Of a DNA stretch of 64,000 nt, positions 34,217-42,670 are shown piece after piece. The translations under genes and the position numbers were made by a program. How positions within the stretch are numbered: the stretch's first letter is position 1; each line of letters begins with the position of its first letter. This DNA is from Parafrankia irregularis. Lineage in GTDB: Bacteria; Actinomycetota; Actinomycetes; Frankiales; Frankiaceae. Under the pieces are notes generated by a model. That model worked only from the letters and a program-made list of their open reading frames with translations, had not been told where the DNA came from and did no database searches. The stretch is taken from assembly GCF_001536285.1 (NCBI RefSeq), contig NZ_FAOZ01000018.1:1-64000 (forward strand), read 5' to 3'.

Positions 34217-34930
34217 TCAGAGCACCGACGGGGGCACAGCGGGGGGTGCCTGGTCCTGGTCGATCCCGAGGAGGAAGCGGCGGGTTTCCGGGGACACCGG
34301 GGCCGCGAGGTGCCCGGTGAAGCCGTCGATCAGGGTGCTGACGAACAGGCCGAACGGACTGACGTGCTCGCCTGCCGCGATCGCCCGCTCGCGCCGCGCG
34401 GCGGCATGCACGCTGAGCTCCTGGACCTCGCGGATGCGCATCGTGCGCACCGGCTCCTCGAGGTGGGCCAGCAGCCGGCGCATGTCGTCGAAGAAATCCC
34501 GCTGCGACCGCTGGATCTCCGTCGGCTGGGCGAGCGCGCCCGACTCCTCGCTGCGCTGTAGCTGCTCGACGAAGGACACGTAGAAGTTGTCGGGTGACTC
34601 GGCCAGTTCGAGCACCGGCAGCAGCTGTGCCTCGAAACGTGCCCGCAGGTCGTCCCGGTCGATGCGGGCGAGCAGCAGCGCGCGCCGCTGCACCAGCTGG
34701 GGCAGCCGGTGGGCGAAGATCGCTTCGATCAGCTGGCTCTTCGAGCCGAAGTGATAATGCACGGCCGAGTTGTTGGCCGACCCGGCCTGGGCGGCGATCT
34801 GCCGCAGGGACACCCCGTCGATTCCATGCTCGGCGAACAGCCGCTCCGCGGTCAGCAGGAGCCGCAGCGCCATCGCACCCGGCGGGGTGCCCGGCGCATG
34901 GCCTGACGGGGTGCCCTGCGGCTGGCTCAT
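34217..34930 (-). CDS. TetR-family transcriptional regulator
   Basis: 237 residues. The helix-turn-helix is typical (ERLFAEHGIDGVSLRQIAAQ, then AGSANNSAVHYHFGSKSQLI). The C-terminal domain ends with a long PxxGLFVSTLIDGFTGHL helix. ATG 34930 overlaps the stop of the CMD-type gene (ATGA). It is the last gene of an SDR-CMD-TetR operon and so probably regulates its own operon. The A+T-rich elements between 36.6 and 36.8 kb, upstream of this operon, are candidate sites. Confidence 0.92.
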   Translation of the reverse strand: MSQPQGTPSGHAPGTPPGAMALRLLLTAERLFAEHGIDGVSLRQIAAQAGSANNSAVHYHFGSKSQLIEAIFAHRLPQLVQRRALLLARIDRDDLRARFEAQLLPVLELAESPDNFYVSFVEQLQRSEESGALAQPTEIQRSQRDFFDDMRRLLAHLEEPVRTMRIREVQELSVHAAARRERAIAAGEHVSPFGLFVSTLIDGFTGHLAAPVSPETRRFLLGIDQDQAPPAVPPSVL

Positions 34931-35691
34931 GACCGGCCCGCTCGCCAGTGTCGAGCAGCGTCGTGCAGCACCTCGCCCTTGGCGAAACCGTAGTAGGCAC
35001 TGAAGTGCAGGATGATCTCCTGCATCTCCTCGTAGCTCACATCGCCCGACTCTAGTGCCGAACCGACGTGCGAGAAGATCGGTCCGACGGCGTCCGACGC
35101 CCCCACGCAGGGGATCGTGACGAGTCGTCGTTCACGGCGGCTCAGACCCGGTCGGCGCCACACATGACCGAACACGAAGTTGAGGATCCCGGCGTAGAAG
35201 TACGGCGAATCGGACGGTGGCGCCGGAATGACGTTGACGCTCCGGAACTCCTCCTGCCCGCCGCGGATCCGTTCCGCACGGTCCTCGGGCCCGAGATCCT
35301 CGGCGGTCAGGGTCGGCCAGGCCGGTGCCTCCTGCCCACGTTCCTCGTGCAGCCGCTGCCACTGCGCACGGACGGTCTGTTCCAGGAACGAGGCCTTCGG
35401 CCAGCCGCAGTAGACCGCGAAGTGCAGTGTCACCTCGTTCAGCTGCTCGATGGTCAGATCGCCGCTGCGTAACGCCGCGTAGACGTGGCCGGCGATCGGC
35501 GTCGCCGCGTCGGCCGCGGCGACGCAGGCCAGCGACACCAGGCGCCGGTCACGGATACCCAGGTCCGGGCGGCCCCAGATCTCCCCGAACAGGAACCGGC
35601 GAGACGCGGCTTCGAAAGGTGTCTCCACCGCCGGCGGCTCGACAGTCATCACCAGGCGGTAGAGATCATCGGCGGGCGTGTTCACAGTCAT
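34927..35691 (-). CDS. Two-domain carboxymuconolactone decarboxylase-like protein
   Basis: 254 residues with two gamma-CMD-type helical domains in tandem. Each carries the family pattern HVxxALxSGD...EExxEIxLHFxxYxG (around residues 68-95 and 208-235). The AhpD-type CxxC redox pair is absent, so it is not a peroxidase of that kind. Known single-domain relatives decarboxylate carboxymuconolactone in the protocatechuate path; no other genes of that path are here. ATG 35691 overlaps the SDR stop (ATGA). The function is unproven. Confidence 0.87.
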   Translation of the reverse strand: MTVNTPADDLYRLVMTVEPPAVETPFEAASRRFLFGEIWGRPDLGIRDRRLVSLACVAAADAATPIAGHVYAALRSGDLTIEQLNEVTLHFAVYCGWPKASFLEQTVRAQWQRLHEERGQEAPAWPTLTAEDLGPEDRAERIRGGQEEFRSVNVIPAPPSDSPYFYAGILNFVFGHVWRRPGLSRRERRLVTIPCVGASDAVGPIFSHVGSALESGDVSYEEMQEIILHFSAYYGFAKGEVLHDAARHWRAGRS

Positions 35692-36503
35692 GACCGTCCC
35701 TCTGTCTGCTCAGCTATGCGGGCCTGCAGGTAGGCCTCCAGGTTGCCGGCCCGCCCGACCAACTCGTCCCGGATCTCGGGCACGGTGAGGACGAGGAACC
35801 GCCCCTTCGCCACGGCTTCGGCCACCAGCTCGCCCACGGCCTCCGCCGAGACGAGGGGGTGGTCGGGGGCGCGCGGCGACGCGGCCACCTCGCCGTAGAC
35901 GGCGATCTGTTCCACGATGTTCGTGATCACGCCCGAGGGGCAGACGCAGGTGACCCCGACCCCGCGGGGGCCCAGGTACAGCGCAAGCGCTTCGGACAGC
36001 CCGACGATCGCGTGCTTGCTCGCGACGTAGGGCAGCCGGTCGAAGCCGTAGGCGAGCAGCCCCGAGGCGGACGACGTGTTCACCACGTGCCCCGAGCCCT
36101 GGGCGAGCAACAGCGGGAGGAAGACCCGGTTGCTGCGCGCCACGCTCATCAGGTTCACGTCGAGGACACGTTGCCAGGCCTCGTCGGGCAACGACTCGGG
36201 CGCGCCGAGCGCCAGCACGCCGACGTTGTTCATCACGACGTCGACCCGGCCGAACCGTTCGAGGCAGGCGGTTCGCAGTGCCGTGAGGTCGGCCTCGCTC
36301 GTGGCGTCGACTCGCAGGCCGATCGCGTCGCCGCCGATGACAGCGATCTCCGCGGCGACGGCCTGGGCCCGGGCCGCGTCGAGGTCGCTCACGACGACCC
36401 GAGCCCGGCGGCGCGCGAACGCGAGCGCGCTGGCCCGTCCGATGCCGCTACCCCCGCCGGTGACGACCACGGCGGCTCCGGTGAGTTCCAGAGGATGGGT
36501 CAT
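35688..36503 (-). CDS. Short-chain dehydrogenase/reductase
   Basis: A 271-residue classical SDR: GGGSGIGRASAL near residue 16, NNVGVLALG for the NNAG region, serine in NTSSASG, and YVASKHA as the YxxxK pair. ATG 36503 has GGGAGG ten bases upstream; the open frame upstream is not family-like. It is first in an operon with the CMD protein and TetR regulator, each junction overlapping by ATGA. The divergent phosphotransferase gene shares its 330-bp upstream region, with two A+T-rich elements. The substrate is an alcohol or ketone that cannot be named. Confidence 0.93.
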   Translation of the reverse strand: MTHPLELTGAAVVVTGGGSGIGRASALAFARRRARVVVSDLDAARAQAVAAEIAVIGGDAIGLRVDATSEADLTALRTACLERFGRVDVVMNNVGVLALGAPESLPDEAWQRVLDVNLMSVARSNRVFLPLLLAQGSGHVVNTSSASGLLAYGFDRLPYVASKHAIVGLSEALALYLGPRGVGVTCVCPSGVITNIVEQIAVYGEVAASPRAPDHPLVSAEAVGELVAEAVAKGRFLVLTVPEIRDELVGRAGNLEAYLQARIAEQTEGRS

Positions 36504-36602
36504 CCGATGCAGGCCTCCCTCACTTAAAGCGGACAGCTTAGAAATCAAGGTAGTCGCCTTCACGGGCGGGCGCACGCCACGACGGGTACGAGGAAGGTCC
36601 GA

Positions 36603-36618
36603 ATAGTTTAGATACATA
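36603..36618. promoter_or_regulatory. A+T-rich element (site 8)
   Basis: ATAGTTTAGATACATA, about 100 bp upstream of the SDR operon. It contains the GATACAT seen in sites 3 and 4. Confidence 0.4.
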
Positions 36619-36789
36619 GGCACACCACATCCACGGTGGACGCCCACCCAGCAGCACGTCGGCGGGCCCGCCCAGCCAGCAGCTGGAGCTGTCGTGCCAC
36701 ACATGCCGCTGGTACTCTGACTACAGCTTGCGATCAGGCACGGCTTCCCACCGTCAGGACGAGCTGCAGGCTAGCGGCGTAGGCCTCAG

Positions 36790-36806
36790 AAACATATAGT
36801 TCTTTT
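36790..36806. promoter_or_regulatory. A+T-rich element upstream of phosphotransferase (site 9)
   Basis: AAACATATAGTTCTTTT. Read on the other strand it contains CTATATGTTTC, shared with sites 1 and 10. It also contains TATAGT, a good -10 box, 28 bp from the start codon end. Confidence 0.45.
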
Positions 36807-36833
36807 AAGCCGCTACCACCGTGAGGCCTGCCC

Positions 36834-37895
36834 ATGGACTTCCAGTTACGTGACCCCCTCGAGACCGCCAGCCGCCTGCGCACCTGGCTGACCGACGTCC
36901 GCGGGCTGACCGACGTCGAGGTCGGGGAACCGACCATCCCGGCCGGGACCGGGGCATCCAACGAGACAGTGCTGTTCGAGGCCAGCTGGGCCGGGCCCGC
37001 CGGGCCGGAACGGCATCGTCTGGTCGCGCGCATCGCGCCGACGAGCTACGTGGTGTTCCCCGACGACACGTTCGCGCTGCAGTTCCACGTGATGCGCGCG
37101 CTCGCCGAAGCCTCCAGCGTGCCGATGGCCCGCATGCACTGGTTCGAACCGGACACCTCCTGGTTCGGCGCCCCCTTTTGGATCATGGAAAGGGTCGCGG
37201 GCCTGATCCCCAGCGACACCCCGCCCTACGCGTCGGCCGGGTGGCTGGCCGAGGCGTCGCCCGAGCAGCAGCGACAGGCCTGGGTGAGCGGGGTCCGCGC
37301 GCTGGCGGGCATCCACACCACCGCGCTCGCCGATCTCAACGTCCCCGCAGGCCTGCTGGTACCTCCGGACGATCCGGTGGGCGCGGAGCTCGACCGCTAC
37401 GAACGGTTCCTGGCCTGGGCCGAGGAGGGCAGGCCCTTCGAACTGGCGCGGGAGGCACTCGCCTGGCTCAGGCGCAACAAGCCGTCGACACCCGTCGACG
37501 CCCCGGCGCTGTGCTGGGGGGACGCCCGGCTCAGCAACCTCATCTTCCAGGACTTCGAGGTCGCCGCGGTGCTCGACTGGGAGATGGCGAGCGTCGGCGA
37601 CCCCCTCCTGGACCTGGGCTGGTGGATCTTCGCCGACGAGACGCTCACCACCGGCCCCGGTGTCAACCGACTGCCGGGCTTTCCCTCCCGCGACGAGACG
37701 GCCGCGCTCTGGAAGTCGATCACCGGGCGCCCCACGGACAACCTCGACTACTTCGAGGTGTTCGCCGGGCTGCGGTTCACCGTCATCATGGTCCGGATCG
37801 GGAAGCTGGTCGTCGACATGGGATTCATGCCCGACACCTTCCCCTACGACAACATGGTCAGCCAGGCGCTCCGCCGAGTGCTCTCCCAGGTCTGA
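36834..37895 (+). CDS. APH-family phosphotransferase (ACAD10/11 kinase-like)
   Basis: 353 residues with the protein-kinase-like fold of aminoglycoside phosphotransferases. The catalytic loop is LCWGDARLSNLIF, where WGDxxxxN replaces the usual HGDxxxxN. The metal aspartate is in AAVLDWEMA. Relatives fused to or beside acyl-CoA dehydrogenases phosphorylate hydroxyacyl substrates (the ACAD10/11 type), which fits a catabolic role better than drug resistance. ATG 36834 has GTGAGG upstream. It is followed 70 bp later by an amidohydrolase gene. Confidence 0.9.
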   Translation: MDFQLRDPLETASRLRTWLTDVRGLTDVEVGEPTIPAGTGASNETVLFEASWAGPAGPERHRLVARIAPTSYVVFPDDTFALQFHVMRALAEASSVPMARMHWFEPDTSWFGAPFWIMERVAGLIPSDTPPYASAGWLAEASPEQQRQAWVSGVRALAGIHTTALADLNVPAGLLVPPDDPVGAELDRYERFLAWAEEGRPFELAREALAWLRRNKPSTPVDAPALCWGDARLSNLIFQDFEVAAVLDWEMASVGDPLLDLGWWIFADETLTTGPGVNRLPGFPSRDETAALWKSITGRPTDNLDYFEVFAGLRFTVIMVRIGKLVVDMGFMPDTFPYDNMVSQALRRVLSQV

Positions 37896-37965
37896 CCACG
37901 GCCCAGCGCGACTGCGCAGGGGGTATACGCGGGCCGAACAATCCCGACAAGGAAAGGAGATCACG

Positions 37966-38799
37966 TTGACCCGTGCCATCGACTGCCTGGTGAACGTCGA
38001 CTTCGGCGACACGAAGAAGCAGCCCGACTGGATGGTCCGTGTGAAGGAGGACTATTTCAAGGGCGGCGACAACTTCTTCCGCAGCCCGGAGCTGCCCGAG
38101 CTGCTGGAGGACATGGACGCGAACGGTGTCGAGCGCGCGGTCCTGATCGCGAAGGCCGGGAAGCCCGACGGCCGGGCGTTCCAGTTCGCCGAGGCCCGCC
38201 CGGACCGGTTCGCCCTCGCGATCGGCGGCTTCAACCTGCTGCATCCCATGCCGACGGTCCGCGCCCTGGAGTCGTTCGCCCGCGACTTTCCGGTGGTGAG
38301 TGCCACCGTCGGCCCCAGCTTCTGGGGTGACGGCATGTACCCGCCCACCGACCCGGTCTACTACCCCCTCTACACGAAGTGCTGCGAGCTCGACCTGCCG
38401 CTGTGCGTCAACACCGGCATTCCGGGACCGCCGCTGCCCGCCGAGCCCCAGAACCCGATTCACCTCGACCGGGTCTGCTACCGGTTTCCCGAACTGAAGC
38501 TGTGCATGATCCACGGCGCCGATCCGTGGTGGGACACCGCGATCCGTCTGATGATCAAGTACCGCAACCTGCGTCTGATGACGTCGGCGTGGTCGCCGAA
38601 GCGGCTGCCCGAATCGCTGCTGCACTTCATGTCGACCCGCGGCAAGAACCGGGTCATCTTCGCCTCGGACTACCCCGTGCTGTCTTTCAAGCGGTGCCTG
38701 GGTGAAGCCGAGGCCCTCCCACTGACCGACGAGGTCCGCGACAACTGGCTGTACGGCAATGCGGACGCCTTCTTCTTCGACCGCAAGCCCGCCTCGTAG
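37966..38799 (+). CDS. Amidohydrolase-2-like protein with altered metal motif
   Basis: 277 residues of TIM-barrel type, related to the protein at 27.2 kb but shorter. The C-terminal FASDYPVLS and LCMIHGADPWWD blocks keep the metal aspartate and a histidine. The N-terminal HxH pair is missing: the equivalent stretch reads CLVNVDFGD. The product may bind metal differently or be non-hydrolytic. TTG 37966 is chosen because AAAGGAG lies six bases upstream and the residues before it do not fit the family. It is downstream of the phosphotransferase on the same strand. Confidence 0.85.
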   Translation: MTRAIDCLVNVDFGDTKKQPDWMVRVKEDYFKGGDNFFRSPELPELLEDMDANGVERAVLIAKAGKPDGRAFQFAEARPDRFALAIGGFNLLHPMPTVRALESFARDFPVVSATVGPSFWGDGMYPPTDPVYYPLYTKCCELDLPLCVNTGIPGPPLPAEPQNPIHLDRVCYRFPELKLCMIHGADPWWDTAIRLMIKYRNLRLMTSAWSPKRLPESLLHFMSTRGKNRVIFASDYPVLSFKRCLGEAEALPLTDEVRDNWLYGNADAFFFDRKPAS

Positions 38800-38820
38800 C
38801 AGCGGACGCCATGCCACGGG

Positions 38821-38863
38821 AACCGGGATGGCGGACCAGCCGTAAGGATCCGCCATCCCGGTT
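38821..38863. terminator. Strong hairpin between convergent genes
   Basis: Perfect 15-bp inverted repeat (AACCGGGATGGCGGA at 38821-38835, complement at 38849-38863) with a 13-base loop. It lies just past the amidohydrolase stop. Confidence 0.85.
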
Positions 38864-38929
38864 CAGAGGATGCGACGACCGAGCAGGAGTCGTTCCGACA
38901 GATCAGACCCCGTAGGGCCGATCAGCTGC

Positions 38930-39334
38930 CTAGAACAGGGCTCTCCGTAGACGCGACCACAGATCGTCACGACGCCGGTTTCGCACCGGCGCATGCGGAC
39001 GGGGCTCATGCGCGGGCTCGGTCAACGGGCGGCGCAGCGGATGCTGATAGAGCGGGTGGTCGCTGTCCGGCAACGATTCGTTCATCGCGGTCCGCGCGGA
39101 ATCGAGAGTGCATCCGGTCGCGTTGGAGATAGCCCCGGCGAGTGCCGCCGGGGTCGGCATGGCGGCGTGCCACGGCGGGCTGAGCCAGACTTCCGGACCC
39201 TGCGACTCGGCGTCCCACCCGGACCCATTTCTGGTGAGCTGGGCGTAGAGGGAATCCGAGGCCGGGTCGAACCCCCAGACACTCTGATGATCCCATCCGC
39301 TCAGCTCAAGGTTGTACTGCGGATATGACACCAT
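38930..39334 (-). CDS. Small actinobacterial protein of unknown function
   Basis: 134 residues, without a family I can name. The N-terminal MVSYPQYNLELSGWDHQSVW and GFDPASDSLYAQL give an aromatic-rich, soluble domain of ~90 residues, and the tail is rich in Pro, His and Arg. No signal or membrane segment is seen. ATG 39334 has GAGGTG upstream. It stands alone, converging on the amidohydrolase gene, and its composition and codon use look native. Confidence 0.7.
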   Translation of the reverse strand: MVSYPQYNLELSGWDHQSVWGFDPASDSLYAQLTRNGSGWDAESQGPEVWLSPPWHAAMPTPAALAGAISNATGCTLDSARTAMNESLPDSDHPLYQHPLRRPLTEPAHEPRPHAPVRNRRRDDLWSRLRRALF

Positions 39335-39680
39335 GCGGCGCACCTCACGGACATGCGGGCCAAGGGGCGCCTGTGACCTTAGCCGCGCCCGACAAAGCTG
39401 CTGGACTATGGCAGCAAATGGCCTCGCCGGGCCACGCCCGCGTCTGCCCACATGCGTGCGTACGCCGCCGAGGTCTTCGGGATGCGCTTCGAGGCCAGCC
39501 GGCCGGTGCGGCGTCGGCCGTGGCGGGGAGGTTGTGCTGTGCGCACCGACTCCGATCTCCGCCACGGCCCCGAGCACCGGCTCGTCCGCTCTGGTGCCAT
39601 GTCGCTCTGCGGTTCTGTTGCTCTTTCGGCCTGTTACGCCTTCGATCTGTTGCGCTGTTGCCCTTGTCGCCTGCCGGCGA
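39335..39680. other. Intergenic, 346 bases
   Basis: Between the small unknown gene and the enoyl-CoA hydratase, both on the minus strand. Neither a convincing gene nor a clear regulatory element is seen. Confidence 0.55.
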
Positions 39681-40442
39681 TCAGCGGCCCTTCCAGACGG
39701 GAGTCCGCTTCTCGGCGAAGGCGCGACCGGCCTCCTGGGCGTCCTCGCTCCCCATGAGCGTGCCCATCGCCTCGAAGACCGGCTTCATCGCCGCCTCGTC
39801 GTCGCCGAGCTCCGCACGCATCAGCCGCTTGGTCGCGGTGACGGCGAGCGGGCCGCCGAGCCCGATGCGGGCGGCGAGCCCAAGCGCCGTGGTCAGCAGC
39901 TCGTCTCGGGGCACCACGCGGTTGATCAGGCCCCAGCGCAGCGCCTCGGACGCGGGAATCGGCTCCCCTGTGAGCCCGAGCTCGAGGGCGACCGCGATCG
40001 GCAGCCGCTGCGCCAGCCGGGTGCCACCGCCACCGGCCAGCAGGCCACGCCGGACCTCGGGCAGCCCGAACGGCGTGTCCTCGACGGCGACAACGAGGTC
40101 ACAGAACATCATGACCTCGAAGCCACCGCCCAGGCAGGCACCGTTCACCGCGCCCAGCAGCGGCTTCGGGAAGTCCCGCAGCGCGTTCAGACCATCCATG
40201 ACGGGCTTGAGGTTCTCGCCACGGGCCAGGGCCTTGAGGTCGAGGCCGGCACAGAAGCTGCGGTCGCCGGCACCGGTGAGAACGACGCAGCGGATGTCCG
40301 CGTCATCCGAGGCACGTGCGAGCGCGTCGACGATGCCCTGGCCGACCTCGCCGTTCAGGGCGTTGCGGGCCTCGGGGCGGTTGATGGTGACGACGAGCGC
40401 GCCGTCGGTCAGGTCGGTGAGGATGCTCATCTGGTCGCTCAC
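39681..40442 (-). CDS. Enoyl-CoA hydratase/isomerase (crotonase)
   Basis: 253 residues of the crotonase fold. The oxyanion motif is SFCAGLDL, and both usual catalytic glutamates are present: one in ACLGGGFE and one in GLPEVRRGL. It is thus likely a true hydratase that adds water to 2-enoyl-CoA. The GTG start at 40442 overlaps the stop of the SDR gene (GTGA), so the hydratase and 3-hydroxyacyl-CoA dehydrogenase-type SDR form a coupled pair for consecutive beta-oxidation steps. Confidence 0.94.
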   Translation of the reverse strand: MSDQMSILTDLTDGALVVTINRPEARNALNGEVGQGIVDALARASDDADIRCVVLTGAGDRSFCAGLDLKALARGENLKPVMDGLNALRDFPKPLLGAVNGACLGGGFEVMMFCDLVVAVEDTPFGLPEVRRGLLAGGGGTRLAQRLPIAVALELGLTGEPIPASEALRWGLINRVVPRDELLTTALGLAARIGLGGPLAVTATKRLMRAELGDDEAAMKPVFEAMGTLMGSEDAQEAGRAFAEKRTPVWKGR

Positions 40443-41200
40443 TTCGGGGCGAAGCGCTGGCCGCCGTCCAGACGGATCGTCTGGCCGTTGAGCATCGGGT
40501 TCTCGACGATCCCGACGGCGAGCAGGGCGTACTCCTCGGGCCGGCCCATCCGCTTGGGGAAGGCCGCGTCCTTCGTCAGCACCTTCTCGTACTCCTCGGG
40601 GATCCCCGCGGTCAGCCCGGTGTGGAACAGGCTGGGCGCGATCGCGTTCACCCGGATTCCCAGCGAGCCCAGCTCCCGGGCCATCGTGAGGCTCATCGCC
40701 GCGACACCGCCCTTGGCCGCGGTGTAGGCGATCTGGCCGATCTGGCCCTCGAACGCGGCGATCGACGCCGTGTTGATGATCACGCCGCGCTCGCCCTCGG
40801 CGTTCGGCTCATTGGTGGCCATCCGTGCGGCGGCCAGCCGGGCCACGTTGAACGTGCCGACGAGGTTGAGGTCGACGACCCGCTGGAACTCCTCGATCGG
40901 CAGCGGGCCCGCCTTGCCCAGGGTGCGCCCGGGTGTCGCACCGCCCGCGGTGTTCACCACGACGTCGATGCCGCCGAGCGCGGCCACGGCCGCGTCCAGG
41001 ACCGCCTCGAACCCGGCGAAGTCGGTGACGTCGCAGGGGTGGAACGTGCCGTTGAGGCCGGCGGCGACCGCTTCCCCGTCGCTCGCCGCACGGTCGAGGA
41101 TCGCGACCCGGCCACCGCGGGCACCGATCAGCTCGGCCGTCGCACGGGCCATCCCGGAGGCGCCGCCCACGGCGACCGCCCGTATGCCTTTCAGTTCCAC
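40439..41200 (-). CDS. SDR of 3-hydroxyacyl-CoA dehydrogenase type II (HSD17B10-like)
   Basis: A 253-residue SDR with AVGGASGMARATAEL for cofactor binding, NTAGGATPGR, the serine in NTASIAAF and YTAAKGG for the YxxxK pair. Relatives such as HSD17B10 oxidise 3-hydroxyacyl-CoA. GTG 41200 has GAGAGGAAG upstream. It overlaps the hydratase by GTGA. The 511-bp upstream region is shared with the divergent crotonase and holds A+T-rich elements. It probably provides the third step of beta-oxidation with the hydratase it is coupled to. Confidence 0.93.
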   Translation of the reverse strand: MELKGIRAVAVGGASGMARATAELIGARGGRVAILDRAASDGEAVAAGLNGTFHPCDVTDFAGFEAVLDAAVAALGGIDVVVNTAGGATPGRTLGKAGPLPIEEFQRVVDLNLVGTFNVARLAAARMATNEPNAEGERGVIINTASIAAFEGQIGQIAYTAAKGGVAAMSLTMARELGSLGIRVNAIAPSLFHTGLTAGIPEEYEKVLTKDAAFPKRMGRPEEYALLAVGIVENPMLNGQTIRLDGGQRFAPK

Positions 41201-41711
41201 GTGATGCTTCCTCTCTGAGGTTCACGTCCTGGCCGGCCCGGCCGGTTCCTGGCCGGCCACCCGATGCGGGTGGTGGGCCCGCGCCTCGGCCGCCCCGCCC
41301 GCTGGATGACATCCGCGGGCGGCGAGGCTGATTTTGGATAAAGTATTTCTTTCTTTTATCCCTGCGGACCGGTCACCCGCAAGCACAGCGCGGGCGACCG
41401 GTCCAGATGCGGCACCGAACCAGCTAACTCGAAAAATCTACACTTTTTGGGCGACGCGTTCACGCCGCACCTCGCGGAGGATCGACGCCCCACCGATCCG
41501 CGCACCGCCGCCGGCAGGTGCGGCAGGCGGGGTCCCCCGCGGCGACCGCCCAGCCGACGGCGGCACGCGGGTGCGCGGACGGCACGGTTGACCACGGCAC
41601 GGTCCGCGACCGTTGCGCGCACACCACGAGAGAAGCTACGCTCCATAATATCTATATGTTTACGGCGCCTGACGTCGGTGCAGGGCAGACGGACGAGAGG
41701 GAGAAACACCC
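41201..41711. other. Divergent promoter region, SDR / crotonase
   Basis: These 511 bases hold no convincing gene. A+T-rich patches lie near 41332-41360 (ATTTTGGATAAAGTATTTCT), near 41430-41445 (AAAAATCTACACTTTTT) and at site 10. Confidence 0.65.
41645..41662. promoter_or_regulatory. A+T-rich element upstream of crotonase (site 10)
   Basis: ATAATATCTATATGTTTA, 50 bp before the crotonase start. It shares CTATATGTTT with site 9 (other strand) and TATATGTTT with site 1. Confidence 0.55.
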
Positions 41712-42515
41712 ATGGGGTTCGAGTCGATCCAGTACGACGTCGCCGACCGCATCGCCACGATCACCTTCGACCGGCCGGACCAGCTCAACGCCCTGAGCCC
41801 GGCCATGATCGAGGAACTGCGCCGTGCCTATGCAGAGGCCGAGGCCGACGACAACGTCTGGATCCTCGTCATCACCGGCAACGGCCGGGCCTTCTGCGCC
41901 GGCGCCGACGTCGGCGAGATCTCCGGCGACGGACGGGTCGTCTACGAGGAGCCGTACCTGACGACCTACCCCCAGTGGGAGGCCCCGCAGGAAGGCACAC
42001 CCCCCTTCCGGACCATGACCAAGCCGATCCTCGCCGCGATCAACGGCCTGTGCTGCGGCGCCGGGCTCGACCTCGTCACCACCGGGGACATCGTCATCGC
42101 CTCCGAACGCGCCGAGTTCTTCGACCCGCACGTGAGCATCGGCCTGGTCAGCGGACGGGAGGCCGTCCGCCTCGCCCGCGCACTGCCCACCAACATCGCC
42201 ATGCGGATGGCGCTGATGGGCCGGCACGAGCGCATGAGCGCCCAGCGCGCCTACGACCTCGGGCTCGTCTCCGAAGTGGTCGAACACGACCGGCTGCTCG
42301 AACGCGCACACGAGATCGCCGGCATCGTGAACCGCAACGCCCCCCTCGCCGTGCGCGGCACCCGCCTCGCCATCCGCAAGGGCCGCGACCTCCCCCTGCA
42401 CGAGGCCGAGATCATGGCCGAGGCCTACCGCGAGCGTGTCGTACGCACCGACGACGCCCAGGAGGGACCGCAGGCGTTCATGGAGAAGCGCACACCCAAG
42501 TGGCAGTGCAGCTGA
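41712..42515 (+). CDS. Crotonase-fold protein lacking both catalytic glutamates
   Basis: 267 residues. The oxyanion-hole motif AFCAGADVGEI is intact, but the two hydratase glutamates are not: the first position reads GLCCGAGLD (aspartate) and the second FFDPHVSIG (histidine). It is therefore unlikely to be an ordinary enoyl-CoA hydratase and may isomerise, hydrolyse or cleave a CoA ester. ATG 41712 has GAGGGAGAAA upstream. The GntR/FadR regulator follows on the same strand 156 bp later. Fold and CoA binding are sure; the reaction is open. Confidence 0.9.
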   Translation: MGFESIQYDVADRIATITFDRPDQLNALSPAMIEELRRAYAEAEADDNVWILVITGNGRAFCAGADVGEISGDGRVVYEEPYLTTYPQWEAPQEGTPPFRTMTKPILAAINGLCCGAGLDLVTTGDIVIASERAEFFDPHVSIGLVSGREAVRLARALPTNIAMRMALMGRHERMSAQRAYDLGLVSEVVEHDRLLERAHEIAGIVNRNAPLAVRGTRLAIRKGRDLPLHEAEIMAEAYRERVVRTDDAQEGPQAFMEKRTPKWQCS

Positions 42516-42670
42516 TCCCGCGGACCGCGGCCGTTGCGGCCGGCGCCGAGCGCGCCGGTCCGTGTAAGGCAGGTGGCCTGGGCGGGGCGACCAGCCGAAG
42601 GCGACCAGCCGAAGGCGACCCGTGGAAGGCAATCCGTGGAAGGTATCCAGCGGAAGGAAGGTCGGGCCAG

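Larger units (their letters stand above)
36504..36833. other. Divergent promoter region, SDR / phosphotransferase
   Basis: These 330 bases hold no gene. Two A+T-rich elements lie at 36603-36618 and 36790-36806. Confidence 0.7.

Noticed and set aside
36834-37895. Aminoglycoside resistance gene
   Set aside because: The kinase-like fold is there, but the WGDxxxxN loop and catabolic neighbours fit the ACAD10/11-type group; resistance has no support.
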